A stretch of DNA of 64,000 bases, taken from contig SADC01000069.1 of the NCBI GenBank assembly GCA_004194705.1, positions 1-64,000 of the forward strand, in the 5' to 3' direction. This document shows positions 49,070 through 59,773 of this stretch, piece by piece. The DNA comes from Ditylenchus dipsaci. Taxonomy: Eukaryota > Nematoda > Chromadorea > Rhabditida > Anguinidae. The notes under the pieces were generated by a model. The model worked only from the letters and a program-made list of their open reading frames with translations. It made no database searches and had not been told where the DNA came from. The position numbers were made by a program, and so were the translations under genes. Positions within the stretch are counted from its first letter, which is position 1; every line of letters begins with the position of its first letter.

Positions 49070-49160
49070 CCCAATAAAAGCTGCGGTACGAAATGTCGCG
49101 ATATGAAATGTCGCGGTACGAAATGTCCCGATATGAAATGTCGCGGTACGAAATGTGACC
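49070..49160. repeat. 19-bp tandem repeat CGGTACGAAATGTCGCGAT
   Basis: Four to five units alternate GGTACGAAATGTC and CGATATGAAATGTC. Both overlapping ORFs are repeat products. Confidence 0.75.
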
Positions 49161-49164
49161 CTAC

Positions 49165-50300
49165 CTTCAAGGGGGGTGCACTACAGGGGGTGCACTTCAA
49201 CTTTTACGTTTTGCATATTTTTCGGATTTTTGAGTTGTTCACCCTATAACAAGCTTTGAGGTTTCGTGTTGATAAAAATTGGAATTTTTCACCCTCAGTA
49301 AACTCAGTTATAATTTTTACACCCACAAAGCTTTGTATAATAAACGATACATCCCGTATGAAATGCACTCAAAGAATATTAAATAATATCACAATCTCAA
49401 GATCAAAACTTTTTTGGAAAAATTTTGCCTAGGCCCCCGGGTAGTCAGGGGTATCCCGTAACTTTTTTAATAGAATTGAAATTGTATTTTTCATAGAAAC
49501 CCTTATAGACATAGTCATACATAACTTTACAATGAAAATGATGACAATAAGCAGGGCTACATTTTAAGCACAGGAATGTATGATTATGTCCGCAAGAGTC
49601 ACGAGAAAAAAAGTTTCTGAGATCCATTAAACTTTTTGGGATTTTTTTTGTAAATTTTGCATATATTGGCATACTCCATACTCTCAGAATTAAATTCTGC
49701 TTACTTCTTCATAGGACCATGTGCACTATAGTCGTTACCCTACAATGGTGCCAAGATAATTTCGAGAGCATAGATAATTTCGAAAACCTTAGGTAAAAAA
49801 ACATTAAGGAACCTCAACTAGTCAACAGTCTCCAGCAATTAACAACCTCAAAAGTGTTCACTATTCTTATACCATTACAAGAAAGCTGTATACACAAGTG
49901 GTATTTGTGGACTGCTAAAAGGCATGACAGCGTATTTAGCATAAAAACATTTTTAATGTACCACTTTGCGGATCCGTATGTGTTCTTTCAATATGTCCGC
50001 ATATGCGTACGCACATGCGGATGCGGACGTGTTGTGAGAACGCCCTTAATATTTTGTGCAAAGTTTCAAAACATTATCAATCACAAAATTATTTCAGTAG
50101 TTCGATTCTTGAGTCCCATTTTTCGATATGTCCTTCGTTTTACCACATGAAATAACAAAAAGAAATTCAGAAAGGAAAGATGGAGTTGAAATTTTATGAC
50201 TTTTTCTTTTATCTAGCAACTCATAAAACTGGCAAGAAAGCGATAAATTATGTTTAAGACAGCTCACAAACTATTTACCCTTTCGATGAACAAAAAAGGT
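49165..50300. other. Intergenic, no gene seen
   Basis: ORFs at 49445-49672 (minus) and 49854-50150 (plus) lack splice or family support. The interval precedes the K2P channel and could contain its promoter. Confidence 0.35.
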
Positions 50301-50307
50301 GGCAGCG

Positions 50308-50421
50308 ATGATAGTTCTACTTGTTTTGTTTCTAAAACTTCTGGCAGACTCCACCACCAAATGTTATTGTTTAACAAAAGAAGTTCCCATACTTTCTTCC
50401 TCCTGTCTCAACAACCCGTGA
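50308..50421 (+). CDS. Possible signal-peptide exon or small secreted peptide
   Basis: ATG at 50308 opens MIVLLVLFLKLLADSTTK, a convincing signal peptide, then CYCLTKEVPILSSCLNNP with three Cys and a stop. A good donor (CC|GTGAGC) at 50418 overlaps the end, so it may continue in another exon. It is 80 nt upstream of the first exon of the channel gene and on the same strand; none of the joins tried leads into the channel frame. Low confidence. Confidence 0.25.
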   Translation: MIVLLVLFLKLLADSTTKCYCLTKEVPILSSSCLNNP

Positions 50422-50501
50422 GCTGCTGGTCTGTATCGATTATCAAGTAGAGTGTGGTTGCAGCATTCAAAGTGTCACCTCGGCTCAATTCTGCTGAAGC
50501 A

Positions 50502-53500
50502 ATGGACAATGGCCCTCAGGCATCTGGCATTAGTGATGAGTACAATAATCTGCAAACATGGCCTAAAGCACAGCTAAATTGTAGGTCAGTGCATCCATCC
50601 ATTTCAAAATAGCTATTCAGTCAAGCTTCTCCATTGTGTGCATGGTACGTCAAAAAAAATCTGACCACTTTTGGGATTTCAAAGCGTTTACACGATCCTA
50701 AGAGAAGTTATAGATTTCCGAGGGATAGGAATCTCCAAAAATTTGGGAATACGAAATATTGGCGCTACTTGAATGTAACTAACCCCCTCCTCTCCCCTAA
50801 AAACGCTACTAATATACCGTATTTCCTCTAATTGCCGCCCCACTCCAATTGCCGCCCCCCTCTAATTGCCCCCCCCCTATTTTTTCGAAACCGTTGTTTA
50901 ACCTTTTTTTTGCACAATTTTTTGGCGGTTAGTTATTAATAAGAAGATGTGTCCAAGATCATTGTTTGCTGAAGAGGTATATGTCAAGCAGGATCGATAA
51001 ATATTCACGTGAACAATAAGTTTACAACAACAAGTCTACCTCAAAAAGGGGAGGAGGAACTTTATATGCGCATCGCCTTAGGTCACAGGTTCGACTACCA
51101 CTGGCTGCAGACCTTATTTTTTCTCTTAGTCTTTTTATTTACAAGTTTGGTGTCAAAATGTAGCTAACATCCTCAGCTTTCATTCGAGCTATCATACAGA
51201 TAAAAAGTTTGTATAAAGTTAGAGCTGAAATTTAAAAAACATTAAACCGTGTCCAATTCGACGAAATCCTCAATAGGATTATCAATCAAGCAATCAATTG
51301 CGACCATTTTCAGCTTCACTGTCAGCAAATGCTGTAATTTGGAGATTTCATGCACATGACTGGCTGGTATTAAATTGGACATCAGTAAAAGTTTTTAAAA
51401 ATGTTTAGCTCTAACAAAATATTACCTTCTACCTTGTATGATAGCTCAAATGAAATCTCATGATCTTGGCTTTATTCCTGTGTATGAAACGTGTGACTTG
51501 TCGAAAAAATGCAGAAATATCAATTAAAGCAGTAGAAGAAACCCCTCAAAACCATCGATTATCAGAGCTCTAGCCTATTTTTTAGCATACGAATAAGCTA
51601 CACTAGGTGTGAAACCATGCGTTGATGGTCTTGTCGGATAGTCCAGAGCCCGAGGATGACTTTTACACGAAATTGTTAATAAAATAAAATATATGGTGTG
51701 CAGCCGGTGGTAGTCGAACCTGTAACCTACGCGGTGCGGATGTTAAGTTTCCCATCCCTTTAATTTGGCTGCCCTGAAAAACAATTGGCCTAAAAATTCT
51801 GCCCAAAAATCATAAAAAATTTGAAAATAGGATGAAAGCTTTCATTGTTGGAGTGGTAGATTACTTCAAATTTATGATCGAAAAATAAACGCCCCTCTTC
51901 TAATTGCCGCCCCCTAGAGGTCGATCGGAAATAAGCGCCCCGGGCGGCAATTAGAGGAAATACGGTATACCCCTACCCTACCCCACCAATTATTTAGGCT
52001 GAGAGCCCGTCCTTTGTTAATATCAGCTTAAAAAAGTTCAAAAATAGTGGTTTTAGGTACCCTAGAAACTTATTTAGGGGAAGGGGGGGGGGGGAGTTGG
52101 CTTTATATTTCAGTAACGTCAAAATATTTTTAGGTGCTCAAATTATGTTTGACACACCCAGTACTACTCCCGGGGACCTATCCGCGGTAACACATTACTT
52201 GATCCCCACGGCTGACCACTTTTTGTGAGGAATTTTCCAAAACCAATTGCATATTCGTGTTTTTCGACCCCGAATTCACGGAAAATAGTCAACGAATTCC
52301 ATGAAAAATTTTTTTTGGGTTGTCTTGTGCCAAGGCCCCAAGGTAAAAAATCCAGAAAAATTTAAAAAAATTTTAAATTGATGCCAAAACATATTAAAAG
52401 GGCTGTATCGGGGGGGGGAGGTAATAAAAGGGGCCACTTTTATAGCAAAAGGTGGAGTAAGGACATGAGAACAGAATGTTTTTATTGTGAATTCCCTTTT
52501 TTATTTTTTGAATAGTGTCCTTGGCTCTCATACGTACCAGTTTTATTTCGAAAGCTTTAAAAACATTTTTAGAGCTTTGAACGAACTGAATCAATGGATA
52601 CAGGTAGAAAATGTGATTGACAGTGCCAAAAAGTATGTGAAAAACGATAACAAAAAGACAGTCAAAGATGCGGATGCTAGAGAGCTTATCCAAAACCTAT
52701 GTGAGCACCTAGTAGGTTTTGACGAAAATTAAATTTCTAGTGAATTGTTTGGATTATATATAGGAAAGGGTGCGTGGTGATTTAAATGTGACAAGCAACA
52801 GTCGTCGCAATTCAGACTGCAATTCATTGGTGCCCAGCCTACAACAGCCTAAACCATTCAATGGCATGCCCCTCTACGAGAAGAACCACATTTTGAGTCA
52901 ATGATCATTTGTGACGTTTCCAGAGAGGGCATTTCTGCTGGTATTTTAGAAAATTTTGGCTAAGTGTTTTGTTATGCGGTTTTGTCTCATAGCGCAAAAA
53001 ACTCGCCAACGTCAAATCTCGCCAACGAAGAACTCGAGAACGAAAAATTCGATTTAACTTGTCCCAAGGGGGTTGAGACACTTAAATCAAATTTTTCGTT
53101 GGTGAATTTTGCTATTTTGCTGGGCTCATACTGATTTGGTTTGCGAAAAGGCTGAAATATGCCACGAAAAAGATTATTTCTGCCACGAAAAACGACATAC
53201 CACGAAAAAGCGGAAATCTGCCACGAAAAAGCTGAAATGTACCACGAAAAAGCTGAATTGTGTCACGAAAAAAAGAAGTTATGCCTTTTTCTGTCCAAGA
53301 CCAACCAAATTTTGCAATATTTTGCAAGAATTCAAATTTTTTAATCATGAAATAACTTGGATCCCTCAGAATCCCACCCCGGAATGGCCAGAAGCCTCTG
53401 AAAGTTGGTTTTTTGGGGTTTACTAAAGGGGGAGTAAACTTTTTGCGAAAATTCGATTGAGCGGATCAGAATCCCGGTCCGATCGGCTGAATCACTCAGA

Positions 53501-56500
53501 ATTACAGGTTTATGGTGGTTTTGAGTGGTTCAGGGTGGAGTTGTGGGCGATTAAGCCCATCGGAGCCGAAATCTGATCCGCTCAATCGAGTTTTTGCGAA
53601 AAGTTTACTCCCCCTTTAGTAAACCCCAAAAAACCAACTTTCAGAGGCTTCTGGCCATTCGGGGTGGGATTCTGAGGGATCCAAGTTATTTCATGATTAA
53701 AAAATTTGAATTCTTGCAAAATATTGCAAAATTTGGTTGGTCTTGGACAGAAAAAGGCATAACTTCTTTTTTTCGTGGCACAATTCAGCTTTTTCGTGGT
53801 ACATTTCAGCTTTTTCGTGGCAGATTTCCGCTTTTTCGTGGTATGCCGTTTTTCGTGGCAGAAATAATCTTTTTCGTGGCATATTTCAGCCTTTTCGCAA
53901 ACCAAATCAGTTTATGCCATTTTGCTGTTGGCGAGTTTTCTCATTGGCGAATCAGTTGCGTCCGGTAAAAAGTTGCAAAAAGTACGAGCTTAGTGGAAAA
54001 AGTAAAGCTTATTGTTTGCAGACCCACCCTCACCTGCCAATGGCTATGCTCCCCAATTGGGCTCTTCTCCAGCACCCTTGCAAGGATTGGATTCTGGTGG
54101 AGCTATGCCTTCTACACTTGCTAATGTCAACAGCCAACTGACAGAATCTGTTGCTGATCCAGTAAGTAGTAATTACTCATTGTATAATTTGTTGCATGGG
54201 TGGTATGACGAAAAAAAAAAACCGATAAAAACTGTGGATCGAAAATGCATATAGAGGCTCTTTTTGCCATGGCACATGCTGAAAAACATGATAGACCATG
54301 AAGATGCCGCCTGTTATTCTCTTTCCTTACCAATACAGTATTTATTAGAGGGTTGCGAACTGAAAATTTAGAAAAAGTCCATTTGACCAAAAAAGTTCAA
54401 CGGAATTTTTGTCAAAAAATGCCATTTTATCCAGCGCTTATTGATTTTTGAGTACCGAAAAAAAGATTTGAAAGATAAAACCCCAAAAATTGAAAAGATT
54501 TCGGGTCCCTAAAAAAGTACAAATCTTTTTTAAAAAGTACATTTCGATACCTTGCTTTATTCGGCAAGCGGACATTTTTCAAAAACGACTTTTTTCAAAA
54601 ATGACATTTTTCAAAACGACATTTTTCCAAAGGACATTTTTTAAAACGACACTTTTCCAAGAGGACATTTTTCCAAACGATATTTTTCCAAAACGACGTT
54701 TTTCCAAAACGAAATATTTCCAAGGGTCTAAGATAGCCAAATTGATAGCTTTTGGTGGATTGATTAACGTTTCTGGTCTGGTCGAGACCATCACTGCGGC
54801 TCAAAAGCGAAAGATCGAGGGAATCAAAGAGGCTTTCGCAGTGTTCAATGCGGAGAAGATGGGCAACAGCATGGCCCGGAATGGAAAAAACGTATAGGGT
54901 TTTTTGTATAATGCTAAATTTAACAGGATTTGATAACTGCTATTTCGAGAACTGTCGTTTTTAAGAATTGTCGGAACAATGGAAAAATGTCGTTTTGGAG
55001 AAGTGTCGTATTGGAAGAATTTCGTTTGGAAACGTGTCGTTTTGGAAAAACGTCGTTTTGGAAAAGTGTCGTTTTGGAAGAATTTCGTTTGGAAACGTGT
55101 CGTTTTGGAAAAATGTCGTTTGGAAAAAGGTCGTTTGGAAAAATGTCGTTTTGAAAAAAACTACATTTGAAAAGTGTCGTTTTGGAAAAATGTCCTCTAG
55201 CCCTTTATTCCCTTCATATTAAGGTGTTTTTATTATTGTTATTATTAATGTTATTATTATATTCCTATTATAGTGTTAAATATGGTTTTTGCACTTCAAG
55301 AAAACTCGATTTCAGGCGGAAGGGTGGTGTAAAACTGAATAGAGCCAAATTTTGATGTACCGTATTTTCTGTATTAAGTCCGCCCTCTCTAATAACTCCC
55401 CCTCTGTAATAACACCCCCCTATATGGACCTCATATCTCAGCCTAGAGAAAATATTTTGCAAATCGGTTTTTGCGTTTTTTAATTATCACGAGTTTTCCT
55501 GATTCCACTTTTCAGTTTTCGGTTAAGCACCCAACAATCTCAAAATCGACCTCAAAATTTTCCTACTTTTTTGAGATTGAACAATAACCCCCCGTGGGAC
55601 TTAATACAGAAAATACGGTAATCAATTTTAATAAAACGAGAAGTCGTAAATTTGCATATAATCCACGACACTTAAAAAACATAACATTTAAAGCTAGATC
55701 AACTAAAATCATGCTTTTTATGAAAAGTAGTAATATTATTCTAATTCCAGGCATTCATTCGAGCTATTCCTCACTTCACAATAATCTCTTTTGCCGTACT
55801 ATGGTTATGTGCAGGAGCATGGATTTTTCAACTATTAGATCCAGAAATAGCAGCAAGACCCTTTAGAAATGCGCTGCTTTTTACCTTTCAACTATCAGCA
55901 ACTATTGGTAGGTGATCAATGCCAGAATTTTCGAAATCGTCTGCGAAAACTTTGAGAAATTAAACGTGAGAGATTTTTTAAATCAGGGCTCTCAAACGTC
56001 CTAATTAATAAGATTTGTCCCTATTTTAGGTATCCAAATCGTATTATTTTTCCAAATTTAAATTTAAAATCTTATTTTTGAGCACCGAAAGAACAATAAG
56101 CACTGGCTAAAATAGCTTTTTGCCCAAATACCAAAAAATGTCTTTGTTTTGACCAAATGTCCTTATTCTTAAAATCTTGAGTTGAGAGCCCTGTTTAAAT
56201 GCTGCGATAAGTGCCAAGAAAAAACATGTTATTGAACGAGTATCGGTCTTGAAAATTTGCGTAAAAAGGACATTTTGACCTTTTTCGGAGGAAAAGGGTC
56301 ATTTTATCCTGTGCTTGTTGCCATTTCGATCTAAAAAAAGATTTTGACTAAAAGTTCAAAAATATGGAAAAAGATTTGGGGTCCCGAAAAAGAGTTTTTT
56401 TTAAAAGGGCAGATTGAAACCTGTGTTAAACCAAATATTAATGTTGAAAATGTTTTCATTTTGTTGGCTTCAAAGTGCATTAGACTTTTAATTTCGACAT

Positions 56501-59172
56501 GCCCTAACTTCGTTAACAAGATCAGTTAAAACCATGTTTGATTACTAACATATCTTTTCAGGCTGGGGTGACACTAAAGCAACCAATAAATGGAGTCAGG
56601 CTTTTTGCGTTGTATACACCATTTTCTCTGTTCCAATTGTATTTTCCGGTAGGTCAAGGATTAAATATATTTTGATACGATAAAGTTGAATTTGTGAACA
56701 AACTTGAGTTGGCCTCTCAAAAAAGACTCATTTTTTAGTTGGACTTGCTTATGATGTATCGAAAAATTTTCGGTAACATTTTCGGAACAAATTTCTTCCT
56801 TTCCCGATAACTAAGCAGTTATTTTGATACAACATTTCTGATTGAAAAGTAGCCATAAAAGAAAAGCCTAGGATACAAAACTATTTTTCGCTAAACTAAC
56901 CAAAAAATAATTTCTGCACGAAAATCTTCAGTTTAAAAAAATTTACTTTTCAGCATTTGCCAATATGGGTCGTCTAATATCCGAATTCTACTGTGTTGAC
57001 TGGTTGTTTTTGACTGCCGTTGTTCGTAGAAGGGTGAGTTATTATTATTTTTCAAATTATTTAATATTATTTATTTATTATTTGAAATTTCGTTACCTGC
57101 TTCGAATATTTTCAAGAAACTTTTTATTTCAAAATGTGTTTTCATCATCCTGTTTGCGACTATTTTTTTTTAATTAGTAAGAAATATTAGGAATGATGTA
57201 AGAACAGGGTACGTAATTCAAATTTTCAAAATAAAGTACATGTGGCAAAAAATACAATTTGGTCATTTTTCATCATAAAATGCCATTTTTAAAGTGCTTA
57301 CTGATTTTTTGAGCACAAAAACAGAAACTTCACTTAAAATCTGAAATATTCTAAAATTTAGGCCCCCAAAAAAGTAAAATCTGTTTAAAAAGTACATTTA
57401 CGTGCCTTGTGTTAGAAAACACTACATTAAAAATGATTTTAAAATAAATATTTTTTTTTTGATTTTGCATATCTTCTTCCGAACAAAAAAACTTTAAGAA
57501 ATAAATAAAATTTTCTGTTTTTGCAGATAAAAGAGTTCAAAGACCGCTTATTTCCCAAGATTCCGGAAGAAGATGTGTGTAATCAGTTTGCAACCTTTTC
57601 TTGTTGATTAGACTTTTTTCAAAGTTTTTTTTTTAGAATTTCCGAACAGCCCAAATTCGACGTCGACTGCCCATAAAAGCAGCTGTCAACCTACTGTTCA
57701 TTCACCAATGTGTGGTGTTGTTATTTACAGCGCACTGCTCAAAAATTTCAGTGTCATTGCAACAATATATTTTAGGTGGGATATTTTGTGAGGTTTCTAA
57801 AAAATCAAGAAGTTTGTTTTAGCATAACATCCATGGCAACAATTGGACTAGGTAAAATATGTAGCTAAAGCTTTATTTATTTTTAAATTGACATCTTAAA
57901 GGTCATGCTTTTGGATCGCAGTGGCATTTCCGAAATTTCAATTGGTTCAGACACATTTTTACTTCGAAAATGTCGTTTTTGAATAATTTTCATTTGCATT
58001 TAAAATTGACATTTTATGTACCGTATTTTTCTCTTGTGATCCCCCCTCCTTGTTTCGAATAGGATTCCAGATTTAGAGCCATTTTTGATTCACAATTTCC
58101 AGATCTTTCAAGGGTTTGGAAATAATGCCCCGAAGGGATTAATAGAGGAAATACGGTATTAGTCCAGTGAAATCGTGAAATCAGTGAAAGTTTGCTAAGT
58201 CGTCCGATCTGAACATGTCAAGCCACGTTGGACTCGAGTCGAGCCGCTCGACTAATATGGTTCAAAGTTTTGATGAAATTTAAAACGCAAAAAAAATAAT
58301 TGAAAACAAATTGTTAAATGTTTTCGGAGTTTAATAGTGTTCTCTGCCAATTCAAAATTCAGAAAACTCATGGTCCTACTTTTTTCTGCTAAACATGGCA
58401 TTTTTTCTAACCTAAGTACTATGAATTATTCAAACTTTTCTAAAAAACAAAAATTTGATGTTTTAGTACAAAAATTAGTAAAGTTAGTATTACAACTTAA
58501 AAAATACTTTTATATTTATCTTTGTTTAGGTGACTACCATCCTGATCCAGAAAAGTAAACTTTTTTTCCTTCTAAAGAATTTGTCTTTTTTGCATTGATT
58601 CTTTGTGTTTCATATTGAAAATTTTACACAAATATGCTAAATCTTTGTAAATTTCAAGAATTGTCTTTTTTATTTTATTTATTTTTCCTTTGAGTCTCGA
58701 AAATCCCAGAGATTGATCTTAAAAAGACATTTTTCACAATTATGCTAAGAATTATAAATAAAAGCTTGTCTTTCAGCTTACTAGAGACAATTGTATGCAT
58801 TGTTTACCTTTCCTCAGGCATTATAATTCTGTCTGCACTGTGCCTCTCAATTGCTTACCACTTTCAACGAATGCATTATGTGGTGCTCAAAGAGTGGTAA
58901 TTTACTTAGCATAGAAATTACGAATCGTAAGACCCATTTTTCAAAATTTTATGTTAAACCTGCTAGTAATTTAAGTTCGAAAAACTATGATAAAGTTAGA
59001 CACTAGAATATTTTATATATTGAATTGTGGGATTGATTTCAGGCTTCACCTGCTGTATGTATACTACAAACAGAAAAGAGAATCTGAACAAAAAAATAAA
59101 GTAGTTGACAGCAACCAAGCAATTATGCGAAGCCAAATGATGCAGGGATTCGCGGAAAATGGGGGAAATTAA
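50502..59172 (+). CDS. Two-pore-domain potassium channel (TWK/K2P family)
   Basis: Fourteen exons: 50502-50584, 52516-52711, 52764-52896, 54022-54161, 54733-54891, 55751-55907, 56562-56648, 56954-57033, 57527-57574, 57637-57775, 57823-57851, 58530-58554, 58777-58896, 59043-59172. Every phase agrees except inside 57637-57775, which is 2 nt too long (see finding). Corrected length is about 507 residues. After a cytosolic N-terminus of about 240 residues (ELNQWIQVENVIDSAKKY, GLVETITAAQKRKIEGIKEA): M1 (FAVLWLCAGAWIFQLL), pore 1 (LLFTFQLSATIGWGD), M2 (FCVVYTIFSVPIVFSAFANM), an Arg/Lys-rich cytosolic loop, M3 (LPIKAAVNLLFIH), pore 2 (ITSMATIGLGDYHPDPE), M4 (IVYLSSGIIILSALCLSIAY) and a 50-residue tail. 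TIGWGD plus TIGLGD is a K2P pair of K+ filters. Such channels pass background K+ current at the plasma membrane. The extracellular cap after M1 is nearly absent. AATAAA at 59276. Confidence 0.88.
50815..51967. mobile_element. TACCGTATTT-family element, 1153 bp, with tRNA-like B box
   Basis: Ends TACCGTATTTCCTCTAATTG and CAATTAGAGGAAATACGGTA, extended by CCGCCCC/GGGGCGG. This is the largest member of the family here. Inside, 51060-51740 repeats a block also present near 39.4-40.0 kb and partly 8.5 kb, with GGTTCGACTACC (51091) like a tRNA B box and GTAGTCGAACCTGTAACC (51707) in inverse. First intron of the K2P gene. Confidence 0.7.
52985..53965. mobile_element. Large foldback element, ~800-bp near-perfect palindrome
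   Basis: Outer ends carry AACTCGCCAACG-type units (53000) and, inverted, GTTGGCGAGTTTTC to GTTGCGTCC (53930-53963). Inside, 53112-53455 and 53590-53905 are near-identical inverted arms: tandem GCCACGAAAAAGCTGAAAT units, then a unique 170-bp block (GACCAACCAAATTTTGCAAT, CCAGAAGCCTCTGAAAGTTGG). The centre is about 130 bp. The same protein-like repeat therefore appears on both strands. It lies in a K2P intron. Confidence 0.8.
54350..54560. repeat. GGGTTGCGAACT dispersed repeat, one of about seven copies
   Basis: Shared core: GAGTTGC/GGTTGCgAACTgAAAATTTAGAAA, then ATGCCATTTtaTCCAGcGCTTATTGATTTTTGAG. Other copies: about 19555-19690, 30005-30170, 55986-56192, 56270-56400, 57205-57415 and 60060-60215. 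Confidence 0.65.
54555..54720. repeat. Left arm of foldback pair, TTTTTCCAAAACGACA units
   Basis: About ten units of 14-16 bp end 12 nt before the K2P exon at 54733. Orientation is opposite to the array after the exon. Confidence 0.75.
54950..55200. repeat. Right arm of foldback pair, TGTCGTTTTGGAAAAA units
   Basis: About fifteen units, inverse complement of the 54555-54720 array, starting 58 nt after the exon. A higher-order repeat of 57-60 bp (CGTTTTGGAAGAATTTCGTTT) is visible at 55000-55110. Confidence 0.75.
55358..55620. mobile_element. TACCGTATTT-family MITE
   Basis: Ends TACCGTATTTTCTGTATTAAG and CTTAATACAGAAAATACGGTA; 263 bp; K2P intron. Confidence 0.75.
55986..56192. mobile_element. 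hAT-like MITE, complete copy of the GGGTTGC family
   Basis: Ends CAGGGCTCTCAAACGT and TTGAGTTGAGAGCCCTG, flanked by TTTAAAT on both sides (7 of 8 expected bases). About 207 bp. K2P intron. Confidence 0.65.
58019..58158. mobile_element. TACCGTATTT-family MITE
   Basis: Ends TACCGTATTTTTCTCTTGTG and TAATAGAGGAAATACGGTA; 140 bp; K2P intron. Confidence 0.7.
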
Positions 59173-59275
59173 AATAGTTCAACTTGTAAATACAACATTT
59201 TCAAATTAATTGTATGCCTATTTATAGTTTTTTTTACCTTTTTGGTATGTTTTAAAAAATTATTAATTTTGGATG

Positions 59276-59281
59276 AATAAA
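59276..59281 (+). terminator. Poly(A) signal for the K2P channel gene
   Basis: AATAAA 104 nt after the TAA at 59170-59172. Confidence 0.55.
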
Positions 59282-59773
59282 TTCATTAAAATATACAATA
59301 CATTGGTGATTAAGTAAAAGAAAATTTTGTCTGACTGGCAATCTATAAGTACACAAATGAAACACATGCCATATTCTTACATTCTCTGTGGAAAATGTCC
59401 AGGAAATTAAAACCCTAGAGATAACCTTTTTGTATATGACACTAGTCCGTATTTTCTCTAAAAAGCCACTTGTGTGGATTTTCTTTTAAAAACTGGAAAA
59501 TTTTCATGTGGATCTCGATATTTTCGGTGCTCAACCAAAATAATAAAAGTGGAATTGGTAGAGATCGTGATAATTAAGAACGCGCGATAAACAGCGAGGA
59601 TTTTTTTGTTTTTCACTGAGGTGTAGGTTCTCAGATACAGAGTGGCTTATTAGAGGGGATTTGTATGATAATAAATAAATTAAAGCAGGCTCAACAATAT
59701 GAGAGCTTTGATGTAATGTAATAAAAACGATATTACACAATTCTATACTACACTATTTTACATGAAAAATTTT

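Noticed and set aside
53112..53905. ORFs with CHEKAEICHEK repeats on both strands
   Set aside because: Products of the palindromic GCCACGAAAAAGCTGAAAT array, no gene signal.
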